Shown one piece after another: positions 1-9,952 of a stretch of 64,000 nt of DNA. Every line of letters begins with the position of its first letter. The first letter of the stretch is position 1. The notes beneath the pieces are model-generated. The model saw only the letters and a list, made by a program, of their open reading frames with translations, did no database searches and was not told where the DNA came from. The stretch is from Metabacillus litoralis (GTDB taxonomy: Bacteria; Bacillota; Bacilli; Bacillales; Bacillaceae). The translations under genes and the position numbers were made by a program. Where the stretch lies: positions 4,472,501-4,536,500 of the forward strand of contig NZ_CP033043.1 of assembly GCF_003667825.1 (NCBI RefSeq), given 5' to 3'.

Positions 1-401
<401 letters not shown>

Positions 402-474
402 AAGCGTAAGCTTAGTGAAGTTGAATTGTGAATCGTTATCTAGTTTTGAAGGAATATCCTTCAAACTAAATATT

Positions 475-590
<116 letters not shown>

Positions 591-603
591 TAAATAGAGG
601 AAG

Positions 604-633
604 AAGATCAGTAGAAAATACTGGTCTTTTTTT
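604..633 (+). terminator. rRNA operon terminator
   Basis: A ten-base stem (AAGATCAGTA with TACTGGTCTT, one G-U pair) with a short GAAAA loop, followed by a run of T. Typical intrinsic terminator closing the rRNA operon just after 5S. Confidence 0.85.
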
Positions 634-659
634 GTGCAGTATTTGTCAAATTTTGTGGA

Positions 660-733
660 ATCGCAGATAACTACTTCAAAATCGTAGATAAAACATCAAA
701 AATCGAAGATAAACCTCTCATAATCGTAGATAA
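660..733. repeat. Four-copy direct repeat array, 21-bp period (ATCGNAGATAA core)
   Basis: Four copies of ATCGNAGATAA begin at 660, 681, 702 and 723, exactly 21 bp apart, with 10-nt spacers that differ in sequence. The array fills the otherwise gene-free stretch between the rRNA terminator and fosB. The rest of 734-909 shows no clear gene. A second array with the same period but a different core lies at 31263-31355. The function is not known to me. Confidence 0.8.
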
Positions 734-909
734 AAACAATACAACCCGATTAGTTCAGTGTTTTTAAATCTCCGTGCCTGTTCTTTCAACGTCTAAGTAG
801 ATAGTTATATAAAAAAGGTCCAACAGAAATCATCTTCTAACACTTTATATAGATATGCTATATTAAATAGTATGTGAAGTTCAAAGTAAATTAAGATGAG
901 GGCAAATTA

Positions 910-1329
910 ATGATTAAAGAAGTTAACCATTTTCTGTTTTCAGTTTCCGATTTAAATCAATCAATACAATTCTATCAAAATGTATTTGGTGCAAAGTTAT
1001 TAGTAAAAGGTCGGAGTACTGCTTATTTTGATTTGAATGGATATTGGGTAGCGTTGAATGAGGAGAAAGATATTCCAAGGAATGAAATTGTAAATTCGTA
1101 TACACATATTGCTTTTTCTATAGAAGAAAAGGATTTTGATCAAGTTTACAGCAAACTAATTGAATTAAATGTAACAATACTTTCGGGGCGTCCAAGAGAT
1201 GAAAAAGATAAAAAATCGATCTATTTTACTGATCCAGATGGACATAAATTTGAATTTCATACGGGAACATTACAGGATCGTTTGGACTATTATAAGAAGG
1301 AAAAGAAACATATGGAGTTCTTTGATTAA
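910..1329 (+). CDS. fosB: FosB-type bacillithiol transferase (fosfomycin resistance)
   Basis: A 139-residue vicinal-oxygen-chelate (glyoxalase-fold) protein. FosB enzymes inactivate fosfomycin in the cytoplasm by adding bacillithiol (or cysteine) to its epoxide in a metal-dependent reaction. The three expected metal ligands are present at the family positions: His7 (EVNHFLF), His66 (YTHIAF) and Glu115 (HKFEFH). Length matches Bacillus FosB (about 140 aa). It is monocistronic, downstream of an rRNA operon and convergent with a CPBP protease gene. The ribosome binding site (GATGAGGG) is only moderate. Family assignment is secure; the resistance phenotype is inferred. Confidence 0.92.
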   Translation: MIKEVNHFLFSVSDLNQSIQFYQNVFGAKLLVKGRSTAYFDLNGYWVALNEEKDIPRNEIVNSYTHIAFSIEEKDFDQVYSKLIELNVTILSGRPRDEKDKKSIYFTDPDGHKFEFHTGTLQDRLDYYKKEKKHMEFFD

Positions 1330-1413
1330 TTGTAACAATAAATTTAATAAATATAGAAAGCATTAATTAAAAGCTCAGAGCTTTAGGTTCTGAGCTTCTT
1401 CTTTAAAAGAGCA

Positions 1414-2172
1414 TTAAATGATAAATCCACTTAATACCATTCCGATATTAATGATGATATGAAAGATAATACTAGGATAGATGCTGTTGGTTTTAATTGT
1501 GATTAATGCGTAAATTACTCCTGCAGCTGAAATTAATAAACTTAGAGGCATTGAAAAGCCGATTGCTAGATGGAGAAGTCCAAATCCGACACTTGTAATA
1601 AAAATAGCAAATCCTGTAGATGTATATTCCTTAAGACTGGAAATCATGATTCCTCTCCAAATAATTTCCTCAAAAACAGCATTGATTAGTGAAAAAGTTA
1701 AGCAAAACAATAGAAGTGATTGAATATATTCAATATCTTTTTGAATGATAAAGAACAAGTATACTACCCCATTAACAGTGATTCCAATTACCCAAAACCA
1801 AAATGTATTAACTTTATGAAATGGTAGGATAATTGGATTTTGCCAATCTGGTTTATTGTTGTACCAAGAAATGGTCTTATGGAAAAAAAGATGAATTAAA
1901 ATGATGCCTATAATGATAAAAACCAGAAAAATACGATTAAGGATAACCTTTATCTCTTTTGGTATATTTATTGTTTCAATGAAATTATTAGTAACCATAA
2001 ATACAACAAAGCCAATTAAAAATGATAACAGTAGAGAAATAACAAATTTTCTTTCTTTATTAGTTGATAGCATCATTAATAATCCAATAATAACAATTGC
2101 GGAGAACACGATTTGTTGATAAGCAATAGAAATAATTCCTAAAAAAAACAAAACGGCAATAGTGATTAACAA
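1414..2172 (-). CDS. CPBP family intramembrane metalloprotease
   Basis: A very hydrophobic protein of 252 aa with about seven or eight predicted membrane segments. In the C-terminal half it carries the CPBP (Abi/CAAX protease-like) motifs: EEIIWRG (the EExxxR motif), HLAIGF and IIFHIIINIG. These supply the glutamates and histidines of the presumed intramembrane metal site. Translation starts at a TTG at 2172, chosen because AAAGGAGG lies 8 nt upstream (2181-2188). Members cleave prenylated proteins or act in bacteriocin self-immunity, but no bacteriocin gene is adjacent, so the substrate is unknown. The gene is convergent with fosB. Confidence 0.85.
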   Translation of the reverse strand: MLITIAVLFFLGIISIAYQQIVFSAIVIIGLLMMLSTNKERKFVISLLLSFLIGFVVFMVTNNFIETINIPKEIKVILNRIFLVFIIIGIILIHLFFHKTISWYNNKPDWQNPIILPFHKVNTFWFWVIGITVNGVVYLFFIIQKDIEYIQSLLLFCLTFSLINAVFEEIIWRGIMISSLKEYTSTGFAIFITSVGFGLLHLAIGFSMPLSLLISAAGVIYALITIKTNSIYPSIIFHIIINIGMVLSGFII

Positions 2173-2486
2173 AGAAAAGCCCTCCTTTAAAATGGAGTAA
2201 CAAAACCTCCTTTAATTAATGTTTCGAAAAAATTTAGCTAGCATAGTAATGTTACCATAAATACCCAACGTGTATTATGGAAGGTTGTTCCCCATTAAAT
2301 AACGAATACACGCATGGTAATGACCAAAATCACACCCTAGTTAGTACCTATCCATCCAATTTTCTACTTTTATATAGTATATGTGTAGTAAAATTACCCG
2401 AAAATAATAAGTAGAGGTATTAAAATAGTGGTAAAATGATAGTACTTTTTTAATGAATAGGGATTGTACTTTATGGAGGTTGAAGA
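2173..2486. other. Intergenic region between divergent CPBP protease and yebG genes
   Basis: About 310 bp of AT-rich sequence that must hold both divergent promoters. I see the CPBP ribosome binding site (2181-2188) and a GGAGG site before yebG, but no convincing structured RNA, repeat or additional reading frame. Confidence 0.4.
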
Positions 2487-2687
2487 ATGACAAGTAAGCC
2501 AAAAAAGAAAAAATTTATAGTAGAAGATAATGAAACGATAGATGATTGTTTAGATAGAATGAGTAAGGAAGGGTACTTTCCTGTCAGAAGAACGGAGCAA
2601 CCTATCTTTAAGGAAGAAAAACGAGATAATGTTGTTGAACATGTTCCTTGTGGTAGAAGTATTACATTTGAAGGTAAATTAATGTAA
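2487..2687 (+). CDS. yebG: NETI-motif protein YebG
   Basis: A basic 66-residue cytoplasmic protein with the NETI motif (EDNETIDDCLDRM, about residues 13-25) that names the family. The C-terminal half contains PCGRSITFEGKL. YebG of B. subtilis has the same length and the same position just upstream of purE, which makes the identification strong. A TGGAGG site lies 8-9 nt before the ATG. The stop codon overlaps the first PurR-box-like site of the purine operon. Function has not been established as far as I know. Confidence 0.88.
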   Translation: MTSKPKKKKFIVEDNETIDDCLDRMSKEGYFPVRRTEQPIFKEEKRDNVVEHVPCGRSITFEGKLM

Positions 2688-2762
2688 AACACGAACATTA
2701 ATGTGTCAATAAAATAAATCGTTCGATTTTACGTTGACATCGAAAAGCTTCATTGTTAATAT
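2687..2762 (+). promoter_or_regulatory. pur operon promoter with two PurR-box-like sites
   Basis: TTGACA (2734-2739), a 17-bp spacer and TATAAT-like TAATAT (2757-2762) form a near-perfect sigma-A promoter. Just upstream are two oppositely oriented sites with the CGAAC core of the Bacillus PurBox (consensus AWWWCCGAACWWT): forward AAACACGAACATT at 2687-2699, and AAAATCGAACGAT read on the minus strand of 2718-2730. They are 18 bp apart, close to the 16-17 bp of the B. subtilis purE operator. This predicts repression by PurR relieved by PRPP. Box matches are imperfect. Confidence 0.8.
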
Positions 2763-2791
2763 AAAACATGTAAATAATTGATGAACGATAA

Positions 2792-2862
2792 ACCTCATAT
2801 ATAATTGGGAATATGGCCCAGAAGTTTCTACCCGATGACCGTAAATCACCGGACTATGAGGG
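2792..2862 (+). promoter_or_regulatory. Purine (guanine-type) riboswitch aptamer
   Basis: The G-box consensus is easy to read: CCTCATAT, ATAATTGGGAATATGGCCC, AAGTTTCTACCC and CCGGACTATGAGG, with P1 formed by CCTCATA and TATGAGG. The specificity base in GGACTATG is C, the guanine/hypoxanthine version (U would mean adenine). It sits in the roughly 280-nt leader of the purine operon, ahead of a strong terminator. Guanine binding should therefore cause premature termination, as in B. subtilis pur and xpt leaders. Confidence 0.95.
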
Positions 2863-2902
2863 AAAGTCATGTATATACGATTCGGAAATAGACCAATAAT
2901 CC

Positions 2903-2962
2903 GAGCTCGATATACTGAACTTTCTCTATGGATTAGAGAGAGTTTAGATATCGAGCTTTTTT
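2903..2962 (+). terminator. Riboswitch-controlled leader terminator
   Basis: A long hairpin in which AGCTCGATAT (2904-2913) pairs with ATATCGAGCT (2948-2957), extended inward by a mostly paired stretch, then a T run. It lies between the guanine aptamer and purE and is the expression platform of the riboswitch. Confidence 0.9.
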
Positions 2963-3048
2963 AGTATCAGAGTTTATTAAAAATAAGGCTTTCGCCTTTG
3001 TATTTAGCGACAAGCCGAGTTTTCTAGTTTTGTAAAGGTGGGGAAAAG

Positions 3049-3537
3049 ATGGAGCCGGTTGTAGGAGTGATCATGGGAAGTACGTCTGACTGGGAAACAA
3101 TGAAAGCTGCATGTGATATTCTTGATGAGTTGAATGTTCCTTATGAAAAGAAGGTTGTTTCAGCGCATCGTACACCAGATTACATGTTTGAGTATGCTGA
3201 TAATGCTAGAAAAAGAGGTTTAAAGGTTATTATTGCTGGTGCAGGAGGTGCTGCACATTTACCAGGTATGGTAGCAGCAAAAACATCTTTACCAGTCATT
3301 GGAGTTCCAGTACAGTCAAAGGCTCTAAATGGACTTGATTCATTGTTATCGATTGTTCAAATGCCAGGAGGGGTTCCAGTTGCAACGGTTGCGATAGGAA
3401 AAGCAGGTGCAACGAATGCAGGTTTATTAGCCGCTGAGATTCTTTCAACAGGTGATCAATCTCTTGCAGATAAATTAGATACAAGAAGAGAAGAGCTTCG
3501 ACAAAAGGTGTTAGAAAGCAGTGATGAACTTGAATAA
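3049..3537 (+). CDS. purE: N5-carboxyaminoimidazole ribonucleotide mutase PurE
   Basis: 162 aa, the class I PurE length. It moves the carboxyl group of N5-CAIR to C4 to give CAIR in de novo purine synthesis. The N-terminal [14 protein letters not shown] phosphate loop, SAHRTP (the catalytic His region) and [12 protein letters not shown] are all present. It is the first gene of the purine operon, starting 87 bp after the leader terminator behind AAAGGTGGGG. It overlaps the start of purK by a few codons. Confidence 0.98.
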   Translation: MEPVVGVIMGSTSDWETMKAACDILDELNVPYEKKVVSAHRTPDYMFEYADNARKRGLKVIIAGAGGAAHLPGMVAAKTSLPVIGVPVQSKALNGLDSLLSIVQMPGGVPVATVAIGKAGATNAGLLAAEILSTGDQSLADKLDTRREELRQKVLESSDELE

Positions 3538-4654
3538 CCAAACGATATTGCCTGGAGGAACAATTGGGATAATCGGTGGAGGTCAGCTTGGTCGAATGAT
3601 GGCCATTGCAGCTAGACAGCTTGGTTATCGTATCGCGGTATTGGATCCAACAGAAGATTGTCCTTGTGGTCAAATTGCAGATATAGAGATTACAGCAGGT
3701 TATGATGAGTTAGATGCAATTAAGAGACTTGCTGAGGTTAGTGATGTTATTACCTATGAATTCGAGAACATCGATTACACAGCACTCCGTTGGTTAGAAG
3801 AAAATGCGAATTTACCACAGAAAAGCTCATTGCTTCTTTTAACACAGGATCGTGAAACAGAAAAAGCAGCCATAGAGAAAGCGGGTTGTGAGGTAGCACC
3901 TTATCAAATTATCCATAATGATGAAGAGTTATATAAGGCAGTTGCAAAGCTTGAATATCCAAGTGTGTTAAAGACATGTAGAGGTGGTTACGACGGTAAA
4001 GGACAAAGAGTACTCCGTAGTGATCAAGATCTAGAGGAAGCGAAACAATTACTATCTCATGGAACATGTATATTAGAAAAGTGGGTTGCTTTTGAAAAGG
4101 AAATATCCGTTATTGTGACACGTTCTGTTAGTGGTGAGACAAAGACGTTTCCAGTAGCTGAAAATGTTCATAAAGACAATATTCTGTATCAAAGCATTGT
4201 ACCTGCAAGAGTGTCAGATGAAGTGATTCAAAAAGCAGAACAGCTAGCTATTAAACTATCAAATAGTTTTGAGCTTGTCGGAACACTTGCAGTTGAAATG
4301 TTTTTAACGAAAAATGGAGATATTTATATTAATGAGCTTGCACCTCGCCCACATAACTCAGGTCATTATACAATCGACTTATGTGAAACAGATCAATTTG
4401 AACAACATATCCGTGCTGTCTGTGGTCTGCCTTTAGGGCGAACAACATTACTTCAAAGCGGTATGATGGTGAATCTATTAGGCGAAGATTTATCAATAGT
4501 GAGTGATCAACTCTCATTACTTAAAGATGCAAAGCTTCACCTATATGGAAAGAAGGACCCTGTTGCAAAACGCAAAATGGGACATATCACGTTTATTAGT
4601 GAAACAATAGAAAAAGATATAAATAAAGTAAATCAAATTTGGGGTTATAAATAG
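3524..4654 (+). CDS. purK: 5-(carboxyamino)imidazole ribonucleotide synthase PurK
   Basis: An ATP-grasp enzyme of about 376 aa. It makes N5-CAIR from AIR, ATP and bicarbonate, feeding PurE. Visible are the N-terminal [12 protein letters not shown] loop, YEFENID, the ATP-grasp loop [10 protein letters not shown] and [14 protein letters not shown] near residues 270-283. A GTG at 3521 directly precedes the ATG at 3524; I chose the ATG. The gene overlaps purE by 14 nt, suggesting translational coupling. Confidence 0.97.
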   Translation: MNLNNQTILPGGTIGIIGGGQLGRMMAIAARQLGYRIAVLDPTEDCPCGQIADIEITAGYDELDAIKRLAEVSDVITYEFENIDYTALRWLEENANLPQKSSLLLLTQDRETEKAAIEKAGCEVAPYQIIHNDEELYKAVAKLEYPSVLKTCRGGYDGKGQRVLRSDQDLEEAKQLLSHGTCILEKWVAFEKEISVIVTRSVSGETKTFPVAENVHKDNILYQSIVPARVSDEVIQKAEQLAIKLSNSFELVGTLAVEMFLTKNGDIYINELAPRPHNSGHYTIDLCETDQFEQHIRAVCGLPLGRTTLLQSGMMVNLLGEDLSIVSDQLSLLKDAKLHLYGKKDPVAKRKMGHITFISETIEKDINKVNQIWGYK

Positions 4655-4669
4655 AACGGAGGCAAAAAC

Positions 4670-5962
4670 ATGATTGAACGCTATACAAGACCAGAGATGG
4701 GTGCGATTTGGACGGAGGAAAATAAATTTAAAGCTTGGTTAGAGGTAGAAATTTTAGCATGTGAAGCATGGGCAGAGCTTGGAGTGATTCCAATAGAAGA
4801 TGTTGCACTTCTTCGTAAGAATGCATCGTTCGATGTAAACCGTATTAACGAAATTGAATTAGAAACTCGTCATGATGTTGTTGCCTTCACTAGAGCGGTT
4901 TCGGAAACTCTTGGTGAAGAACGTAAATGGGTACATTATGGCTTAACGTCAACTGATGTTGTAGATACTGCTTTATCTTATTTACTTAAGCAAGCAAACG
5001 ATATTCTGTTAAAAGATATTGAAAACTTTATTCAAATTTTAAAAGAAAAAGCACAAGAGCATAAATACACAGTAATGATGGGACGTACTCATGGTGTACA
5101 TGCTGAACCAACAACTTTTGGTTTAAAGCTTGGATTATGGTATGAAGAAATGAAACGTAATTTAGATCGCTTTAAGCGTGCTGCAGAAGGTGTTGAATAC
5201 GGAAAGATCTCTGGTGCTGTTGGAACTTATGCAAACATTGATCCTTTTGTTGAATCATATGTGTGTGAAAAGCTAGGAACAAAACCTGCTCCAATTTCAA
5301 CACAAACTTTACAGCGTGACCGACACGCAGATTATATGGCTTCTATTGCATTAGTTGCAACGTCAATAGAGAAGTTCGCTGTAGAAATTCGTGGTCTACA
5401 AAAGAGTGAAACACGTGAAGTGGAAGAATCGTTTGCAAAGGGTCAAAAAGGATCTTCAGCAATGCCTCATAAACGTAACCCAATCGGTTCAGAAAACATG
5501 ACAGGTCTTGCACGTGTTATTCGTGGGTATATGCTAACAGCTTACGAAAATGTTCCATTATGGCATGAAAGAGATATTTCTCACTCTTCAGCTGAACGTA
5601 TTATCCTACCAGATGCTACGATTGCTCTTAACTATATGTTAAATCGCTTCGGAAATATCGTGAAGAACTTAACGGTATTCCCTGAAAACATGAAGCGTAA
5701 TATGGACCGTACTCAAGGTCTTATCTACTCTCAACGAGTGCTATTAGCGCTAATTGATACGGGTATGACAAGAGAAGAAGCGTATGATCTTGTTCAACCA
5801 AAAGCAATGGAAGCATGGGAAAAACAAGTACCTTTCCGTGGATTAATAGAAGCAGAAGAAAAGATTACTTCTCGTCTTTCAGCAGAAACAATTGCTGACT
5901 GCTTCGATTATAACTACCACTTAAAAGGTGTCGATACTATTTTCGAACGTCTAGGATTATAA
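4670..5962 (+). CDS. purB: Adenylosuccinate lyase PurB
   Basis: 430 aa of the fumarase/aspartase superfamily. It cleaves SAICAR to AICAR plus fumarate and adenylosuccinate to AMP plus fumarate, so it acts twice in purine synthesis. Signature segments: the flexible loop [11 protein letters not shown] with its catalytic Ser (about residues 261-271), [10 protein letters not shown], and [10 protein letters not shown]. An ACGGAGGC site precedes the ATG. It follows purK by 15 bp and ends 7 bp before a hairpin in the purB-purC gap. Confidence 0.98.
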   Translation: MIERYTRPEMGAIWTEENKFKAWLEVEILACEAWAELGVIPIEDVALLRKNASFDVNRINEIELETRHDVVAFTRAVSETLGEERKWVHYGLTSTDVVDTALSYLLKQANDILLKDIENFIQILKEKAQEHKYTVMMGRTHGVHAEPTTFGLKLGLWYEEMKRNLDRFKRAAEGVEYGKISGAVGTYANIDPFVESYVCEKLGTKPAPISTQTLQRDRHADYMASIALVATSIEKFAVEIRGLQKSETREVEESFAKGQKGSSAMPHKRNPIGSENMTGLARVIRGYMLTAYENVPLWHERDISHSSAERIILPDATIALNYMLNRFGNIVKNLTVFPENMKRNMDRTQGLIYSQRVLLALIDTGMTREEAYDLVQPKAMEAWEKQVPFRGLIEAEEKITSRLSAETIADCFDYNYHLKGVDTIFERLGL

Positions 5963-5969
5963 AAAGCAA

Positions 5970-5998
5970 ATAGCAAGGGCTAAAAAGTCCCTTGCTAT
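5970..5998 (+). other. Intercistronic hairpin between purB and purC
   Basis: ATAGCAAGGG (5970-5979) pairs perfectly with CCCTTGCTAT (5989-5998) around a 9-nt loop, and flanking CAAA and TTTG can extend it. No T run follows, so it is more likely an RNA-processing or stability element than an efficient terminator. The gap to purC is 124 bp, unusually wide for this operon. Confidence 0.6.
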
Positions 5999-6086
5999 CT
6001 ATTTGATAAAAAAATATGGTTAGAAAATCTAACAAATAGTTTGTATATACTTAAGGTTCCCAATATTCAGTTTAGGAGGGCTTTCA

Positions 6087-6818
6087 TTGAGTACAGAAAA
6101 GCTTGAATTACTATATGAAGGTAAAGCAAAAAGAATTTATAAAACAAACGAACCTACTATTTTATGGGTCTCGTACAAAGATTCTGCAACAGCCTTTAAT
6201 GGTGTGAAGAAGGAAGAGATCACAGGTAAAGGTCGTTTAAATAATGAAATTTCTACATTGATTTTTGAGAAGTTAACAGCAAACAACATTGAAAATCATT
6301 TTGTAAAAAGACTTTCAGCTACTGAGCAACTTGTCAAAAAGGTAGAAATTATTCCTTTAGAAGTAGTAGTAAGAAATGTTGTGGCTGGCAGCCTTTCTAA
6401 ACGAATTGGAATTGAAGAGGGAACAGAAATTAAACATCCATTAGTAGAGTTTTACTACAAAGATGATGATTTAGGTGATCCATTAATTACGGAAGATCAT
6501 ATCGCACTATTAGAAGTTGCAACGCCAGAACAAGTTGAAACATTAAAAACTCTAGCTAAAAAGGTGAATGAAGTGCTTAAAGCTCATTTCCTTGCATGTG
6601 ACATCCGCCTAATTGATTTTAAATTGGAATTTGGCTTAACAGAGGATGGGAACATTATACTTGCTGATGAAGTATCACCAGATACATGTCGTTTATGGGA
6701 TATCAACACAAATGAGAAGTTCGATAAAGATGTTTTTCGTCGAGAAATTGGTAGTTTAACAGATGCATATGAAGTTATTTTAACTAGACTTGGAGGCCAA
6801 TCAACATGTATAAAGTAA
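6087..6818 (+). CDS. purC: SAICAR synthetase PurC
   Basis: 243 aa; condenses CAIR with aspartate using ATP to form SAICAR. Recognisable are LLYEGKAKRIYKT at the N-terminus, PLEVVVRNVVAGS (about residues 91-103), DPLITEDHI, LIDFKLEFGL and the ADEVSPDTCRLWD signature. Translation starts at a TTG (6087) placed behind TAGGAGGG with good spacing; no upstream ATG fits. It overlaps purS by 13 nt. Confidence 0.97.
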   Translation: MSTEKLELLYEGKAKRIYKTNEPTILWVSYKDSATAFNGVKKEEITGKGRLNNEISTLIFEKLTANNIENHFVKRLSATEQLVKKVEIIPLEVVVRNVVAGSLSKRIGIEEGTEIKHPLVEFYYKDDDLGDPLITEDHIALLEVATPEQVETLKTLAKKVNEVLKAHFLACDIRLIDFKLEFGLTEDGNIILADEVSPDTCRLWDINTNEKFDKDVFRREIGSLTDAYEVILTRLGGQSTCIK

Positions 6819-7060
6819 AAGTTTATGTCACGTTAAGAGAAAGTGTATTAGATCCACAAGGAAGCGCAGTGAAAAGTGCTTTACACAGCATGGATTACAA
6901 AGAAGTTCAAGATGTACGTATCGGAAAGTATATGGAACTTACAATTGAAAAATCAGACCGTGATTTAGATGTAGCTGTTCGTGAAATGTGTGAAAAATTA
7001 CTTGCTAATACAGTGATTGAAGACTTTAGCTACGAGGTACAGGAGGTTGTCACAAAGTGA
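6806..7060 (+). CDS. purS: FGAM synthase subunit PurS
   Basis: 84 aa, the usual size. PurS is the small scaffold that joins glutaminase PurQ and synthetase PurL into the three-part phosphoribosylformylglycinamidine synthase of Gram-positive bacteria. The pattern [17 protein letters not shown] is typical. GGAGG lies ahead of the ATG inside purC. The stop codon overlaps the GTG start of purQ (GTGA), so the three subunits are probably translationally coupled. Confidence 0.97.
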   Translation: MYKVKVYVTLRESVLDPQGSAVKSALHSMDYKEVQDVRIGKYMELTIEKSDRDLDVAVREMCEKLLANTVIEDFSYEVQEVVTK

Positions 7061-7740
7061 AATTCGCTGTGATCGTTTTCCCAGGGTCTAACTGTGATGT
7101 TGATATGTACCATGCAATTAAAGATGAGCTTGGTGAAGAAGTAGAATATGTTTGGCATGATGAAACTGACTTAAGTGGGTTTGATGGCATTCTTCTACCA
7201 GGTGGATTTTCTTACGGAGACTACTTACGCTCAGGTGCGATTGCGCGCTTCTCAAATGTAATGAAGGAAGTTGTAAAAGCAGCAGAAGCTGGTAAGCCTG
7301 TTCTTGGTGTATGTAATGGATTCCAGATTTTATTAGAAGTTGGTTTACTGCCAGGTGCAATGAAGAGAAATGAAAACTTAAAGTTTATGTGTCGACCAGT
7401 TCATTTAAAGGTTGCAAACAACGAAACAGCCTTTACTTCAGCTTATGAAAAGGATGAGGTTATCTCAATTCCGATTGCACATGGAGAAGGGAATTATTAT
7501 TGTGATGAGCAAACACTTCAAACGCTTAAAGAAAACAATCAAATCGTGTTTACGTACGAAAAAAATCCAAATGGCAGCTTAGTAGATATTGCAGGCATTA
7601 CAAACGAGCGCGGAAATGTATTAGGGATGATGCCTCACCCTGAGCGTGCAGTTGATGAATTATTAGGAAGTGCTGACGGATTAAAATTATTTCAATCGAT
7701 CGTAAAAAACTGGAGGGAATCTCATGTCACTACTGCTTGA
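7057..7740 (+). CDS. purQ: FGAM synthase glutaminase subunit PurQ
   Basis: 227 aa, class I glutamine amidotransferase. It releases ammonia from glutamine for PurL. The nucleophile elbow GVCNGFQ (Cys near residue 86) and the MMPHPERA motif carrying the catalytic His/Glu pair are visible, together with [15 protein letters not shown] start at 7057 overlapping the purS stop; its 3' end overlaps the purL start by 17 nt. Confidence 0.97.
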   Translation: MKFAVIVFPGSNCDVDMYHAIKDELGEEVEYVWHDETDLSGFDGILLPGGFSYGDYLRSGAIARFSNVMKEVVKAAEAGKPVLGVCNGFQILLEVGLLPGAMKRNENLKFMCRPVHLKVANNETAFTSAYEKDEVISIPIAHGEGNYYCDEQTLQTLKENNQIVFTYEKNPNGSLVDIAGITNERGNVLGMMPHPERAVDELLGSADGLKLFQSIVKNWRESHVTTA

Positions 7741-9952
7741 ACCAACAAACCAGATGATAAAAGATGAAAAAATCTACAGACAAATGGGTGTAAGTGATGA
7801 CGAGTTTGCCCTGATTGAAAAAATTATTGGACGTCTTCCAAACTACACAGAAATCGGTATTTTTTCGGTTATGTGGTCGGAGCACTGCAGCTACAAAAAC
7901 TCTAAACCAATTCTAAAGAAGTTCCCTGTTACAGGTGAAAAAGTATTACAAGGTCCTGGTGAGGGAGCAGGGATCGTTGATATTGGAGACAATCAAGCGG
8001 TTGTATTCAAGATTGAGAGTCATAACCATCCTTCAGCAATTGAGCCTTACCAAGGTGCAGCAACTGGTGTAGGTGGGATTATCCGTGATGTATTCTCTAT
8101 GGGAGCTAGACCTATTGCGATTTTAAATTCTTTACGTTTTGGAGAACTAAAAACTCCTCGTGTGAAATATTTATTTGAAGAGGTTGTTGCAGGGATTGCT
8201 GGGTACGGTAACTGTATTGGTATTCCAACTGTTGGTGGAGAGATCCAATTTGATGATTCTTACGAAGGAAATCCACTTGTTAATGCAATGTGTGTTGGGT
8301 TAATTAACCATGAAGATATTAAAAAGGGTCAGGCAAAAGGTGTTGGCAACACAGTTATGTATGTTGGTGCTAAAACTGGTCGTGACGGAATTCATGGTGC
8401 AACATTTTCTTCTGAAGAATTAACCGACGATTCTGGTGCAGATCGTTCTGCTGTACAGGTTGGCGATCCATTCATGGAGAAGCTTTTATTAGAAGCTTGT
8501 TTAGAAGTGATTAAGAATGACGCTTTAGTTGGAATTCAAGACATGGGTGCAGCTGGATTAACAAGCTCATCAGCAGAGATGGCTAGTAAAGCTGGTTCTG
8601 GTATTGAAATGGACTTAGATCTCATTCCACAACGTGAAACAGGCATGACAGCTTATGAAATGATGCTTTCTGAATCACAAGAAAGAATGCTGCTTGTTAT
8701 TGAAAAAGGAAGAGAGCAAGAAATCGTTGACCTTTTTGAGAAATATGATTTAGAAGCTGTTTCAGTTGGTAAAGTAACAGATGATAAAATGCTTCGTCTT
8801 TTCCATAATGGTGAAGTGGTATGTGAGCTACCAGTTGACGCTTTAGCAGAAGAAGCACCTGTTTACCACAAACCATCTAAAGTACCTGCTTATTATGAAG
8901 AGTTCCAACAAATGAACGTAGCTCCTCTTCAAGTAGATAACTATAAAGAAACACTTGTGAATCTATTAAAGCAACCAACAATTGCATCTAAAGAATGGGT
9001 TTATGATCAATATGATTATATGGTTCGTACAAATACAGTTGTAGCACCAGGTTCTGATGCAGCAGTAGTACGTATTCGGGATACGAAAAAAGCTTTAGCG
9101 ATGACAACTGACTGTAACTCTCGTTATCTTTATTTAGATCCTGAAGTTGGTGGGAAAATTGCGGTAGCAGAAGCAGCTCGTAACATCGTATGTTCTGGTG
9201 CAACACCACTTGCAATTACAGATAACTTGAACTTCGGTAACCCTGAGAAACCAGAAATTTTCTGGCAAATTGAAAAAGCGGCTGATGGAATTAGTGAAGC
9301 TTGCCGAGTATTAAATACACCAGTTATCGGCGGTAACGTGTCTTTATATAACGAAACAAATGGAACAGCAATCTATCCAACACCTGTTATTGGTATGGTT
9401 GGATTAATTGAAGATACAGATTATATTACAACTCAAGACTTTAAAGCAGCTGGAGATCTAATCTACCTAGTTGGTGAAACAAAGCCGGAGTTTGGTGGTA
9501 GTGAGCTTCAAAAGCTAACACAAGGTGAAATCTTTGGTCAATCACCAGAGCTAGATTTAGAGAATGAAAGCAAAGTTTTAGGACAGATTTCTGCTGCGAT
9601 TCGTGCGAAGTCAGTAGCATCTGCTCATGATGTATCTGAAGGTGGTGTAGCGGTTGCGTTAGCTGAACCATTATTCGGTCGTGAAGGACTAGGAGCTTCT
9701 GTTACTCTTCAAGGTGATGCAACAGCAGCATTATTTAGTGAATCTCAAACAAGATTTATCCTTTCTGTGAAAAAGGAAAACAAAGAAGCATTTGAAAGTT
9801 TAGTAGATGCAGTTTGTATTGGAGAAGTAACAGATACTGGCAAACTTATCATTTCAAATGAGAAGAACGAAACACTTGTCGATGCATCTGTTGAAGAATT
9901 AAAGGATGCATGGAAAGGAGCAATCCCATGCTTGCTGAAATCAAGGGATTAA
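7724..9952 (+). CDS. purL: FGAM synthase large subunit PurL
   Basis: 742 aa, the size of the small type of PurL that works with separate PurS and PurQ. It converts FGAR to FGAM with ATP. Landmarks: [14 protein letters not shown] near residue 50, [39 protein letters not shown], and in the second half [10 protein letters not shown] and [17 protein letters not shown]. The start ATG at 7724 has GGAGGG upstream. The end overlaps the purF start by about 25 nt. Confidence 0.98.
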   Translation: MSLLLEPTNQMIKDEKIYRQMGVSDDEFALIEKIIGRLPNYTEIGIFSVMWSEHCSYKNSKPILKKFPVTGEKVLQGPGEGAGIVDIGDNQAVVFKIESHNHPSAIEPYQGAATGVGGIIRDVFSMGARPIAILNSLRFGELKTPRVKYLFEEVVAGIAGYGNCIGIPTVGGEIQFDDSYEGNPLVNAMCVGLINHEDIKKGQAKGVGNTVMYVGAKTGRDGIHGATFSSEELTDDSGADRSAVQVGDPFMEKLLLEACLEVIKNDALVGIQDMGAAGLTSSSAEMASKAGSGIEMDLDLIPQRETGMTAYEMMLSESQERMLLVIEKGREQEIVDLFEKYDLEAVSVGKVTDDKMLRLFHNGEVVCELPVDALAEEAPVYHKPSKVPAYYEEFQQMNVAPLQVDNYKETLVNLLKQPTIASKEWVYDQYDYMVRTNTVVAPGSDAAVVRIRDTKKALAMTTDCNSRYLYLDPEVGGKIAVAEAARNIVCSGATPLAITDNLNFGNPEKPEIFWQIEKAADGISEACRVLNTPVIGGNVSLYNETNGTAIYPTPVIGMVGLIEDTDYITTQDFKAAGDLIYLVGETKPEFGGSELQKLTQGEIFGQSPELDLENESKVLGQISAAIRAKSVASAHDVSEGGVAVALAEPLFGREGLGASVTLQGDATAALFSESQTRFILSVKKENKEAFESLVDAVCIGEVTDTGKLIISNEKNETLVDASVEELKDAWKGAIPCLLKSRD

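Noticed and set aside
660..733. CRISPR array
   Set aside because: Repeats of 11 bp with 10-bp spacers are far too short, and no cas genes are in the window. The same holds for 31263-31355.
660..770. Short protein with heptad repeats read through the 21-bp array
   Set aside because: The frame is open only because 21 is divisible by 3; it has no start codon with a ribosome binding site, and the second array contains an in-frame stop.
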